The notes below the pieces were generated by a model. That model was not told where the DNA came from, made no database searches, and saw only the letters and a list, made by a program, of their open reading frames with translations. The position numbers and the translations under genes were made by a program. 64,000 nucleotides of DNA from Bacillaceae bacterium IKA-2 (GTDB lineage Bacteria; Bacillota; Bacilli; Bacillales; Anaerobacillaceae): positions 2,356,001 through 2,420,000 of the forward strand of contig CP134492.1 in NCBI GenBank assembly GCA_031761875.1, given 5' to 3'. Positions 55,680 to 63,778 of the stretch are shown here, piece after piece. Each line of letters opens with the position of its first letter. Within the stretch, counting starts at the first letter, position 1.

Positions 55680-56374
55680 CCGAGCACCTCCCTCATTGCG
55701 TCTAAGACACTTTGACCTTTCTTTTCACGTAAGTCTTCAACATTTGCCGACAAAACAATTTCACCATTTTTTACTAGCAGAACATGTTCCAATAATGGTT
55801 CAATTTCGGTTACTTCATGAGTAGAGATGATTAACGTCTGATCCTCTATTTCGACATATTTCGCAATCATCTTGATGATGTCTTCTCTAACTAGCGGATC
55901 TAATCCTGACAAAGGTTCATCCATAATCAGTAGTGGTACTTTTCTCGATAATGCGACAGCAATTTTGACCCGAGCTCTGTTACCCTTTGATAATTCCCCG
56001 ACCTTTTTGTCTGGCTCAACTTCAAGAGCTAAGATAATTCCTAGTGCTTTTTGTTCATCAAAGTCTGGAAAAACACTAGCTGAAAAAGAAATTGTTTCTT
56101 TTACTGTAAAAAAATCATATAACGAATCAACTTCAGCTAAAAACGCAACTTTTTTGCCAATTAACCTTGTAACAACATCACCATCGACCCGGATTTCACC
56201 ATCTGTTTTCTTTACTAACCCGGCAATTAACTTTAATAACGTTGATTTCCCACTACCATTTGCGCCAACTAATCCAATGATTCCACCTTTAGTAATTTGA
56301 AAACTGACATTATTAAGAGCCTTCGTCGCACCATATTTTTTTGATACATTTGAAAAAGTAATGATATTATCCAT
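55676..56374 (-). CDS. ABC transporter ATP-binding protein (second system)
   Basis: ATPase of 232 residues. It shows Walker A GANGSGKST, a signature LSKGNRARVKIAVA, Walker B LLIMDEPLSGLD and a switch His in ISTHEV. The signature LSKGN and the short length fit the YtrB-like group that travels with GntR repressors. Start at ATG 56372-56374 because GAGGTGAC precedes it; this leaves 13 bases after the gntR-type stop. The gene between the repressor and the permease forms the middle of a three-gene operon. Confidence 0.88.
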   Translation of the reverse strand: MDNIITFSNVSKKYGATKALNNVSFQITKGGIIGLVGANGSGKSTLLKLIAGLVKKTDGEIRVDGDVVTRLIGKKVAFLAEVDSLYDFFTVKETISFSASVFPDFDEQKALGIILALEVEPDKKVGELSKGNRARVKIAVALSRKVPLLIMDEPLSGLDPLVREDIIKMIAKYVEIEDQTLIISTHEVTEIEPLLEHVLLVKNGEIVLSANVEDLREKKGQSVLDAMREVLG

Positions 56375-56387
56375 TTTGTCACCTCTA

Positions 56388-56756
56388 CTATTTTGAGTTT
56401 TCAAGCGTTACTTCTACTTGCTCTAGTATTTCTGCATTACTAAAACCATTATTTTTCATGTATTGGATAAAATTCGTCACATATTGTTCTGAAATATCTG
56501 TCCGAAGCTGTTTTAATAAATATTCATTTTCTGTAACAAAGGAACCTTGCCCCCGTCTTGATTCGACAACTCCACGACGTTCCATTTCAGCATATGTCCT
56601 TTGAACCGTGTTTGGATTAACTCCTACATCTACTGCTGTTTCTCTTACAGAGGGTAATTTTTCCCCTGGTTTTAAAGAGCCATTACATATTTTTTGAAAA
56701 AAATAGTCTATGAGCTGTAAATAAATTGGTTTAGAATTATCAAAAGTTACGCTCAC
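56388..56756 (-). CDS. GntR-family regulator, YtrA type
   Basis: Transcription factor of 122 residues: an N-terminal winged helix (KPIYLQLIDYFFQKI, GEKLPSVRETAVDVGVNPNTVQRTY) and a short helical C-terminal dimerisation tail, the YtrA subfamily layout. Such proteins usually repress adjacent ABC operons. Start is GTG 56754-56756, six bases after AGGAGG; the longer frame upstream is ignored. It leads the ATPase-permease pair downstream and follows another ATPase-permease pair, so it may control both. Confidence 0.87.
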   Translation of the reverse strand: MSVTFDNSKPIYLQLIDYFFQKICNGSLKPGEKLPSVRETAVDVGVNPNTVQRTYAEMERRGVVESRRGQGSFVTENEYLLKQLRTDISEQYVTNFIQYMKNNGFSNAEILEQVEVTLENSK

Positions 56757-56832
56757 TTTATTCCTCCTTTCCTGAGACGGTGAAAACCGACCTTCCTTCA
56801 TATTACCGATATACGGCAGTGACTTCGATGAT

Positions 56833-56863
56833 GTTCAAAAAGATAAATACCATCTTTTTGAAC
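56833..56863. repeat. Hairpin between the ABC permease and GntR genes
   Basis: Perfect 12-base arms GTTCAAAAAGAT/ATCTTTTTGAAC around a seven-base loop. It has no clear T tract after it. It may slow read-through from the upstream ABC operon into the regulator gene. Its TTCAAAAAG arms resemble those of the element at 8988-9082. Confidence 0.55.
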
Positions 56864-56871
56864 AAACTCTC

Positions 56872-57822
56872 TTATGCTGCAATATCACGTTTTTGAAAGA
56901 CTATCCAAGTTAAAGCATTAAAAGTAATAAAATAAACGGCAAGCACCACTAACGAGAATGTCATTGTCATCCCCTCGACAATTGGCGTTCCTTCGATGTA
57001 TTGTCCCAAATATGTGTTGGCAAATAAAATATATTTCACCCATTGATATTGACTTAGTACATAAACAAGTTGTGTCCCTGTAAACATCAAAAACAATGCC
57101 AACCCAATTGCAAGCGAACTGCTGCGAAATACTGTAGAAATCATAAAGGCAAACGTCACCATCATTAATAACTCAACACTACTTAAACCATATAACATTA
57201 CTAAGTGGACAATCATGTTTCGTTCTACTACATTTCCACCTTCAAAATACAAGTACGGGTGAGTAATTGTTGAAGCACCGAAGAATGAGCCACCAATAGC
57301 AAATGAAAATGCGAACAAGACTAATAACATTAATAATGCGAACAAAAATGTCACTATATATTTAGAAAGTAAAATTTTAGCTCTTGATACTGGACGAATT
57401 AGCAGTAACTTAATTGTTCCCCATGAAAATTCCGATGCTACCATTCCTGCCGCTACAATAATTGTAAACATTGTAATAATACTAATTAAGTTTACTGCAG
57501 AAGTAATGTAACCCCAAAAGCTTTTTGTTTCTACTGGAGGAATATCATATTCTAGGCGGTAGTCGTTTAATATAATATCTCTTTGATAGACCTCCCGCAT
57601 AGTCCCAGGCAGTGATGCGTCATCAACTGCCATTTGCTTGTTAACATTCTCTGCTAAGACTGTTTCTTGCCAATTACTATTGGCAGGGTCTTCTATGATA
57701 AACTTTGTAAAAATACCGATAATTAGTAGAATAGAAATTAAAATCGCAAACATAACCCACGTTCCAGGACGATAGTATATTTTCATATTTTCATTTTGGA
57801 TAAGTCGGATAAGGTTAAACAA
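56872..57822 (-). CDS. ABC transporter permease (first system)
   Basis: ABC-2 membrane protein of about 316 residues. One N-terminal helix (WVMFAILISILLIIGIFT) is followed by an extracytoplasmic loop of roughly 75 residues and then five helices (SVELLMMVTFAFMISTVFR and others). This is the bacitracin/lantibiotic-type permease form (BcrB/YdbJ partner style). I prefer TTG 57820-57822, eight bases after GGTGG; two in-frame GTGs at 57829-57834 are alternatives. Any choice overlaps the ATPase gene, implying coupling. Confidence 0.8.
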   Translation of the reverse strand: MFNLIRLIQNENMKIYYRPGTWVMFAILISILLIIGIFTKFIIEDPANSNWQETVLAENVNKQMAVDDASLPGTMREVYQRDIILNDYRLEYDIPPVETKSFWGYITSAVNLISIITMFTIIVAAGMVASEFSWGTIKLLLIRPVSRAKILLSKYIVTFLFALLMLLVLFAFSFAIGGSFFGASTITHPYLYFEGGNVVERNMIVHLVMLYGLSSVELLMMVTFAFMISTVFRSSSLAIGLALFLMFTGTQLVYVLSQYQWVKYILFANTYLGQYIEGTPIVEGMTMTFSLVVLAVYFITFNALTWIVFQKRDIAA

Positions 57823-58738
57823 TTTGATCACCACCTGTGATTTCTAAGAATTTATCTTCTAGCGATTTAGACCTTTGCCCAATGCTATAAACCTTAACAT
57901 TCTGACTAACAAATGCGGCATTTACTTTTGGGATCGTTTCTTTATCTAAAATAACTTCAACAAAATCACCATTAATGGTAAAAGAATTTATCGGGAACTG
58001 TTCTTTTAACACTTGCACCGCAGCATTTGTATCATCGACTTGATAACCGACGACAACTCCTGACTCACCATTAATAAACTCACTCATCGTCTGTACGCCA
58101 ATTACTTTACCTTTTTGGATAATCCCAATTCGATCACACATCAGCTCCATTTCAGATAACAGATGACTCGAGACCATAACAGCCAAACCTTCTTCGCGCG
58201 CTAATTTTCGTAAATAATCGCGGATTTCTCTAATTCCAGCAGGGTCTAAACCATTAGTTGGCTCATCCAAGATTAATATCGATGGAGAATGCAATAACGC
58301 TTGAGCTAGGCCTAGCCTTTGTCTCATCCCTAATGAATAGGTGCGAACCTTTTCATGAATTCGTTCTGTTAAGCCAACAAGCTTTACAACCTCATTAATC
58401 CGCTCGTTTGTAACACCATTTACCATTCTCGCATAGTGAACTAAATTTTTATAACCGGACAAAAATTTATACATTTCTGGGTTTTCAACAATAGCACCAA
58501 CATGAGTAATTGCTTCTTCAAAGTTTTTTTCAATATTTTTTCCTTTTATGAGTACTTCTCCCTCAGTTATCGAAATTAACCCAACTATCATACGAATTGT
58601 TGTCGTTTTACCAGCCCCATTCGGACCGAGAAACCCAAACACTTCTCCTGGATATATATCAAAACTTATTTGATCAATGATTGTCTTTCCTTGGATTATT
58701 TTTGAGAGATTATTTATTGAAACAACAGGCGTTGTCAT
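57815..58738 (-). CDS. ABC transporter ATP-binding protein (first system)
   Basis: ATPase of 307 residues with Walker A GPNGAGKTT, Q-loop VENPEMY, signature YSLGMRQRLGLAQAL, Walker B ILILDEPTNGLDP and switch MVSSHLLSEMEL. The sequence pattern and extra C-terminal domain (about 215-307) match BcrA-type transporters that export peptide antibiotics or protect the envelope. ATG behind TAGGAGG. First gene of a two-gene operon whose promoter contains a long palindrome. Confidence 0.88.
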   Translation of the reverse strand: MTTPVVSINNLSKIIQGKTIIDQISFDIYPGEVFGFLGPNGAGKTTTIRMIVGLISITEGEVLIKGKNIEKNFEEAITHVGAIVENPEMYKFLSGYKNLVHYARMVNGVTNERINEVVKLVGLTERIHEKVRTYSLGMRQRLGLAQALLHSPSILILDEPTNGLDPAGIREIRDYLRKLAREEGLAVMVSSHLLSEMELMCDRIGIIQKGKVIGVQTMSEFINGESGVVVGYQVDDTNAAVQVLKEQFPINSFTINGDFVEVILDKETIPKVNAAFVSQNVKVYSIGQRSKSLEDKFLEITGGDQIV

Positions 58739-58807
58739 TGTTTATGTCCTCCTATAAAATTAGTCTTTATCAATGTATTGCTAGACTAAAAATTAATCTT
58801 CATTATC

Positions 58808-58856
58808 GTATCGCTGTACTAATAATATAATACAGTAATACAACGATACAAGTCAA
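58808..58856 (-). promoter_or_regulatory. Sigma-A promoter with embedded palindromic operator (first ABC operon)
   Basis: On the minus strand TTGACT (58856-58851) and TATTAT (58832-58827) are separated by 18 bases, giving a start point near 58820. The 42-bp inverted repeat GTATCGCTGTA...TACAACGATAC (58808-58849, one mismatch in 11-bp arms) covers the spacer, the -10 and the start point. An inner CTGTA-N12-TACAG (58814-58835) resembles the form of YtrA operators. A related half-site, GTATTGCTAGACTA, lies at 58773-58786. The GntR protein encoded at 56388-56756 is the natural candidate repressor. Confidence 0.65.
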
Positions 58857-58909
58857 TATCCATTATCTATTTTCTCCGATAATAAGTGAACTTATTGTGA
58901 ATATTTACA

Positions 58910-58955
58910 AAAAAAAGAAGATTATTGCTTATTACTCGCAATAACCTTCTTTTAA
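58910..58955 (-). terminator. Terminator for the cyclophilin transcript
   Basis: Arms AAGAAGGTTATTGC/GCAATAATCTTCTT on the minus strand (one G-U) followed by a run of T. Confidence 0.7.
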
Positions 58956-59044
58956 CATTTTTAATTTATTCAGAAAAACTCATTTTAACTAGTTAGCCGT
59001 TAGTTCGTTAGGAAACTCAAGAACTGTCTAAGTCCTATTGCATT

Positions 59045-59180
59045 AGCTTGCTTTTGCTTTTGCTTTTGCTTTTGCTTTTGCTTTTAGTTCTTGTTCTTGC
59101 TCTTGCTCTTGCCTTTAGCATTTGCCCTTGCTTATCCTTTCCAACTTTCCAACCTTCCAACTTTCCAACTTTCTACTTTC
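59045..59180. repeat. Three adjoining simple-sequence repeats downstream of the cyclophilin gene
   Basis: A run of the hexamer TTTTGC (about 59049-59086, six or more copies) passes into TTGTTC/TTGCTC hexamers (about 59088-59112). After a short gap come four or five copies of CCAACTTT/CCAACCTT (about 59138-59176). All are non-coding in the direction of the neighbouring gene, and they lie between its stop and its terminator. Confidence 0.8.
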
Positions 59181-59803
59181 TACTGAATAATTTCAATACT
59201 CTCAATCACGATCTCATCTATTGGACGATCACCTGGGCCGACTTCCACTTCAGCAATCGCATCAACAACATCCATTCCTTCAATAACATGTCCAAATACA
59301 GTGTGGACACCATCTAAATGTGGCGTTCCTGCCTCTGCATCAATAATAAAAAATTGACTTCCATTCGTATTAGGCCCACGATTAGCCATCGATAGTGCTC
59401 CTCTTAGATGAGATAATGAAGGTGAAAATTCATCTTCAAACGATCCCCCGTAAGTACTCTCACCACCCATACCAGTGCCGTCTGGATCGCCTCCTTGGAT
59501 CATGAAATCTTCGATAACTCTATGAAAAATGACTCCCTCATAATAACCCGTTTCACTATGAGTAATAAAGTTTTCTACTGCCAGTGGAGCATACTGAGGG
59601 AAAAGCTTAATGGTAATATCACCTTTATTTGTGGTCATTTTCACTACTCTTTCCTCTGGCAGCACTTCTTCACTAGACTGCATGGAGTCACTTGGAGTCG
59701 CTTCGTCCACTGTTCCTTCGTTTTCATCTGAAATCACTTGTCCACATCCAGAAATGACTAATATCATCAGAATAGCTAATAAAAAATACTTAATAAAACG
59801 CAT
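59180..59803 (-). CDS. Cyclophilin-type peptidyl-prolyl isomerase lipoprotein
   Basis: Exported lipoprotein of 207 residues. The signal peptide ends with C20 in VISGCGQ, followed by an acidic Ser/Glu-rich linker and a cyclophilin domain from about residue 52. Active-site segments are [23 protein letters not shown] and [17 protein letters not shown]. It should catalyse proline isomerisation outside the cell membrane. Short cyclophilins of this kind are normally cytoplasmic in Bacillus (PpiB), so the lipidated form is notable. ATG behind AAAAGGGG. Confidence 0.9.
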   Translation of the reverse strand: MRFIKYFLLAILMILVISGCGQVISDENEGTVDEATPSDSMQSSEEVLPEERVVKMTTNKGDITIKLFPQYAPLAVENFITHSETGYYEGVIFHRVIEDFMIQGGDPDGTGMGGESTYGGSFEDEFSPSLSHLRGALSMANRGPNTNGSQFFIIDAEAGTPHLDGVHTVFGHVIEGMDVVDAIAEVEVGPGDRPIDEIVIESIEIIQ

Positions 59804-59993
59804 TATATCTAACCCCTTTTATCTTTTTCATTCTTTAACAATAATAATTTAACAACATATTGAGTTCAAACGTCAAGCTAATTCTAAAATTAGCACAAAG
59901 GTTTTCGCTTCACAAATTTTGGTGTTGCAAAAAAATGTTAATTGATTTAAAATAAATAAGAACATAAGTTCTTAACAAGGAGATCATTTTGCT

Positions 59994-60356
59994 ATGAACA
60001 ATCGCCTATCTAAATGTGAGGAAACTTTATTTGAGACCTATTTTATTCTTTCCTATGCCCGAAAAGTTTTGCAAAACGACTTAAATATTGTGCAAAAATC
60101 ATTGTTCAAACTAAAAGAACCTTACACTCAGCTAATTCATACTTCTATCGGCCAGATTAGCAAAGAATTATATGAAGTAAAATCACAATTACATAAACAA
60201 AATATAAAAATTGAATTCGGAACTAATGATGGGACTTTTACTGAATTTCACTGTTACTTCCGCGGCTATGAACATACAAGCCGTTACCTCAATGTTCACT
60301 TGAAAAATAAAGTACAAGCAAGACTATGCTCTTTTTTTGTTGGCGAAACTAAATGA
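59994..60356 (+). CDS. Small protein, possibly YhjD-like
   Basis: Protein of 120 residues with long helices. The pattern FKLKEPYTQLI followed by FHCYFRGYEHTSRYLN reminds me of Bacillus YhjD, a sporulation-associated protein of the same length, but this is from memory and not firm. No signal peptide or membrane segment. ATG 59994 follows AAGGAG at a rather long 11-base spacing. Convergent with the YwpF-like gene. Confidence 0.65.
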   Translation: MNNRLSKCEETLFETYFILSYARKVLQNDLNIVQKSLFKLKEPYTQLIHTSIGQISKELYEVKSQLHKQNIKIEFGTNDGTFTEFHCYFRGYEHTSRYLNVHLKNKVQARLCSFFVGETK

Positions 60357-60427
60357 TCTTGACTTACAGCTTCTGTCAAAGAAATGTGACGAGCCATATA
60401 CTGATCAATTATTTTCTTCGCGATTAC

Positions 60428-60904
60428 TTATTCAAAAAACTTGCCTTTAACTTTTACAAAAGCGTTATTTACCGCTCCTTGCATCTTATGGCTGCGGTCT
60501 TTTTTTCGTTTTTTAAATTCAGCAATGATCTCTTCTCCTTCAAATCCTTCATCGATGATACTTCGTAAGATCGTATCTGAAAAATCATCTTCTTTCGCGA
60601 CTAAAAGCCCATCAAGAAAAACACTAACTTTATTGTTCAATTTATTAATACTTTTCACTGTACAAACAAATGTTGCAGGATCATTCGTTTTATTTGTAAT
60701 TGTCACTTCTGCCATAATTGGCTGTTGACTCTTATGTATGTCCCAAAAGTATTTCTCCCAATCTTCCGAAACAATCGCTTCAATTAACCAATTTTTTTGC
60801 TTTTCCTCTTTATTAATGATTAAGCCAACTATAATTGGTATCTCAACTGGCTCGGTTTCTTTGTCCAATTGAACAACTAATGAACATAATTTAAATGTTT
60901 TCAT
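60428..60904 (-). CDS. YwpF-like protein
   Basis: Protein of 158 residues. The opening MKTFKLCSLVVQL, the IIVGLIINKEEKQKNWLIEA segment and the GEEIIAEFKKRKK segment recall the YwpF family of Bacillus, small cytoplasmic proteins of unknown function. I chose ATG 60902-60904, six bases after AAGGGGTG, instead of the in-frame start three codons upstream. Single-gene unit. Confidence 0.65.
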   Translation of the reverse strand: MKTFKLCSLVVQLDKETEPVEIPIIVGLIINKEEKQKNWLIEAIVSEDWEKYFWDIHKSQQPIMAEVTITNKTNDPATFVCTVKSINKLNNKVSVFLDGLLVAKEDDFSDTILRSIIDEGFEGEEIIAEFKKRKKDRSHKMQGAVNNAFVKVKGKFFE

Positions 60905-61016
60905 CAATAACACCCCTTGTATAAAAAATTACTATTACTACTTATAATATCAAAAAATATTTTGCTTTGATAGATAAAAATAAATAAGGCTGACATCATC
61001 AGCCTCAAATTTCGGA

Positions 61017-61535
61017 TCACCTAAATTGACCATCTACATTTTCATCTACTTCAACGTAAAAGAATTCCTTTAGTTGGATACCATATTCTTCACTTAAACC
61101 GTCACTTTGAAACCCCTCGTCTAGAAAGAAAATCTGGTTAACAGTTTCTGGATCTGTAACCACCCTTACCTTTTTAGTTGGAAAATTGGTGTTCAGATAA
61201 TTAATAATGACAGTCTTTAAGGCTTTTCGATCATCGGCTTCATTATCGACAGCAATTAAAAATTCGTTTTGATAAGTAATGATTCTAACTTCATCTACCG
61301 TATTTATTTTGATCAACTCTAAGATCATTTGTTCTGTTATATTAGCCTCTTGTTCCGATTTGTCGACATTTCCATAACCACTAAGGTTCGAATCGATTTG
61401 CTGATGTTTATGGGCATCAAAGGCGCTTGGATCATTTTCCAAATTAGGATCAGCTCCACGATTAATAATGCCACAGCCATTTATATAAAAAATTATCACA
61501 AGTAGACCAACACTAGCGATTACTCCTTTTTTCAT
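61017..61535 (-). CDS. Sporulation lipoprotein, YhcN/YlaJ family
   Basis: Lipoprotein of 172 residues. A signal peptide ends at a lipobox with C21 (FYINGCG). The mature part carries the YhcN/YlaJ-type fold: a helix (MILELIKINTVDEVRII) then AVDNEADDRKALKTVI and VRVVTDPETVNQI. Family members are forespore inner-membrane proteins linked to germination. ATG 61533-61535 chosen because GAGGTG lies eight bases upstream. The family call is fairly good from motif layout; localisation is inferred. Confidence 0.78.
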   Translation of the reverse strand: MKKGVIASVGLLVIIFYINGCGIINRGADPNLENDPSAFDAHKHQQIDSNLSGYGNVDKSEQEANITEQMILELIKINTVDEVRIITYQNEFLIAVDNEADDRKALKTVIINYLNTNFPTKKVRVVTDPETVNQIFFLDEGFQSDGLSEEYGIQLKEFFYVEVDENVDGQFR

Positions 61536-61646
61536 TCTATTCACACCTCACTTTAAATGGGCAAAAAATACTTTTGCTGTTATGATTAGAGTGGGTTAAA
61601 TATACCTCTTTTAAACTGTTAATTTTTTCAAGAAGTTGGTGAAATA

Positions 61647-62162
61647 ATGAAAAAAACTTACAATCCTTCGCTTGTTCAACATATTAATCATTTACAGATC
61701 GATCATCACTTGCAAATTAAAAAAGATCGGCTCATCGGTATTAATAACCATTTAAAAACATATTGTTCTATTCAAATAATCAATGAAGCTGAAGAAATAA
61801 AACCACTCTATGTTGCTGACCGTTATTTCCAATGGCTAGCTACTAAGTCCAAAAGACTAATTCGAGTCCAGTATCAAGAAAATACGTATAAGCTTTATTT
61901 TTGTTTAATCAATAAACCCTTGCTTACTTTCACGCTTAAAGAAGCTGACAACACAGTCGCAGTCTTTTGGATCTCAGATGGATTACTAGCTAGAAAAAAC
62001 CAAAAAGGTACGTTTTCATTTTTACGTTCAGAAAATGGTAAAGCCGAATTTATTATTGCTCTAGAGCAATTCAAAACGAGCCTACCATGGTTTTTATACC
62101 GAATTACCCAAGCACCTATTCACGAAATTGTCATGAGCCAGTACCAAAAAAAAAAGGAATGA
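61647..62162 (+). CDS. Unknown protein, 171 residues
   Basis: Soluble mixed alpha/beta protein, basic overall, with no signal peptide, membrane helix or catalytic motif that I recognise. Visible landmarks are PLYVADRYFQWLATKSKRLI and the aromatic PWFLYRITQAP near the end. The N-terminal half is rich in His, Ile and Asn. The ribosome site is weak (GGTGA seven bases before the ATG). Codon use is like its neighbours, so nothing points to recent transfer. It is convergent with the EAL-domain gene and ends in an A-rich run. Confidence 0.65.
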   Translation: MKKTYNPSLVQHINHLQIDHHLQIKKDRLIGINNHLKTYCSIQIINEAEEIKPLYVADRYFQWLATKSKRLIRVQYQENTYKLYFCLINKPLLTFTLKEADNTVAVFWISDGLLARKNQKGTFSFLRSENGKAEFIIALEQFKTSLPWFLYRITQAPIHEIVMSQYQKKKE

Positions 62163-62193
62163 TAAACCGTTTGGTTTCTCATTCCTTTTTTTA

Positions 62194-63414
62194 CTATAAC
62201 AATCCTTCTTTTTCAAATAAAAACGCATAAGACAAATCAAGAAATAAGTACAGTTCTTCGTTTATTGGATAAGAGAAAGTTCGAATAAATTCATTTGTTT
62301 CAATATCATTATATAAATCTGAGAGGATTCCTCTTTTATCATATTGCATTCTAACAATTGTTTCTAAAAAATAAGGCCGCCAACTCCAATTTTTCTCCAT
62401 ATAACCGGGTTGTGCTTCCCATTTACGATTGGCTTGTTTTTCAAAGTTAGCGGAAGTTTGAAATCCGTATTGATCACAAATATAAATTCGAAAACAAACG
62501 TCATCTAGAGAGCTCGAGATAGCTTTAATTAAATCATCACAGGTAAATTTTTTCTCTTTCTTGATCACTGGTTCAAGGCGTTTATTTAATTGTTCTATAA
62601 AAAGATATTGTTTAGTTAATTTATTCCGCTCATAATTAATAAATTGCTGAAACTCTGCTGTTAACTTTTTCTTACAATAATTTTCGTCAATAAATTTTGG
62701 GGAAGGTTTTGCTAAATAAAAACCCTTGTAAAAGCGGCCACCGTTACGCCAAGCGGCATTTAACTTTGTTAGATCGCCAATTCCCTCAAAGAGAAGTGCC
62801 GCACCAATTTTTCTCGCAAATATTGAGATCGAATACATCACATCACGGTTGGCTTGGGAGATTCTTTCTCCTTCAATAAAATTTAAGTCTACTTTTAAAA
62901 TATCAGGTTCAATTTGGGAAATTCTCTCTAAATTACTACCGCCGCTTCCGACACCATCAATAGCAATCTGGATCCCAAAACTTTGGTAATAGATAATTAA
63001 ATGACGAAGCTGAGATAAATCACCACGATAATCATCTTCACGAATCACGATAACAATATTGTTCAGAGATAAACCCCTTTTTTCATAAGCTTTCATCCTC
63101 GTCAGAAGTTTTTCTGAAAAGTCATCATCATTGACTAAAATATTAACATTACAATTTAAAAATAAATCTACTTTTAGCTCTAAATCACAATAATATTCAA
63201 AAGCTAACCGTTGAATATGTTCATCAATTTCAATAATATATTCTTCAGGAATTGCTTCATTATTAAAAAATCCGCCTAGGTTTCTCCACTCGTCGTCGAT
63301 ATTAATTCTCCCTAGTACTTCATAACCAGCTACATTCTGTTTTTCTGCCCCTATGATCGGTTGAAAATAAGGGGCAATTTTCTCCTTATGTATGATAACC
63401 TCTAATGCATCCAA
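62194..63414 (-). CDS. EAL-domain protein, YkuI-like
   Basis: Protein of 406 residues, close to B. subtilis YkuI (407). The EAL domain covers about residues 5-245, and its motif is EVLGR in place of EALLR. Metal-ligand regions are seen in LFLNCNVNIL, VIREDD, IAIDGVGSGGSNLERI and ILKVDLNFIEG. A PAS-like C-terminal domain (about 275-400) follows. YkuI binds c-di-GMP but showed no clear phosphodiesterase activity in published work, so this could be a sensor or a phosphodiesterase. The start is TTG behind GTGGAGG. It lies alone, not linked to the glycan operon. Confidence 0.88.
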   Translation of the reverse strand: MDALEVIIHKEKIAPYFQPIIGAEKQNVAGYEVLGRINIDDEWRNLGGFFNNEAIPEEYIIEIDEHIQRLAFEYYCDLELKVDLFLNCNVNILVNDDDFSEKLLTRMKAYEKRGLSLNNIVIVIREDDYRGDLSQLRHLIIYYQSFGIQIAIDGVGSGGSNLERISQIEPDILKVDLNFIEGERISQANRDVMYSISIFARKIGAALLFEGIGDLTKLNAAWRNGGRFYKGFYLAKPSPKFIDENYCKKKLTAEFQQFINYERNKLTKQYLFIEQLNKRLEPVIKKEKKFTCDDLIKAISSSLDDVCFRIYICDQYGFQTSANFEKQANRKWEAQPGYMEKNWSWRPYFLETIVRMQYDKRGILSDLYNDIETNEFIRTFSYPINEELYLFLDLSYAFLFEKEGLL

Positions 63415-63465
63415 ACGTCCTCAACCTCCACTATGTCTTCCTAAAAATAGTAATCATTGCAACTC

Positions 63466-63486
63466 AGAAAAGCGCAAGGCGCCTGG
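63466..63486. repeat. Dispersed repeat AGAAAAGCGCAAGGCGCCTGG, copy 2
   Basis: Second copy of the element at 52034-52053. Here it continues into AGCTAGACAGACG. It lies in the 63415-63778 spacer, which otherwise holds only the terminator at 63633-63676. Confidence 0.6.
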
Positions 63487-63632
63487 AGCTAGACAGACGA
63501 CAAAACTTTATACTTTCTTAACTTTAAGAAAAGCGCTCTTAGGTCAAATAAATAATTTCTTACTAATAACCGTAACACAAAATCTAAATTAATTAAAATA
63601 TATGAGAACCGACTGCAGGAAGATAAACACTA

Positions 63633-63676
63633 AAAAGAAGGAATCGCCATTGGATAAAAGGTCGATTCCTTCTTTT
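63633..63676. terminator. Terminator of the partial gene at the window end
   Basis: Twelve-base perfect arms AAGAAGGAATCG/CGATTCCTTCTT around a 16-base loop, with a T tract on both strands. Confidence 0.75.
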
Positions 63677-63778
63677 TCTTTTTGCCAAAAACCAATTCAT
63701 AGAACTCCTTCCATACAGATATCATCCCCAAGTTGACTCGGATGAAGGAAGTTAATTCATTGATAATTGCCCGAAGTT

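Noticed and set aside
58895-58910. TTGTGAATATTTACAA as a Rex or Fnr site
   Set aside because: Arms and spacing fit neither consensus exactly, and it lies against a terminator rather than a promoter.
59048-59317. Plus-strand frame starting with a poly-Leu run
   Set aside because: It is a product of the simple-sequence repeat and the antisense of the cyclophilin gene.
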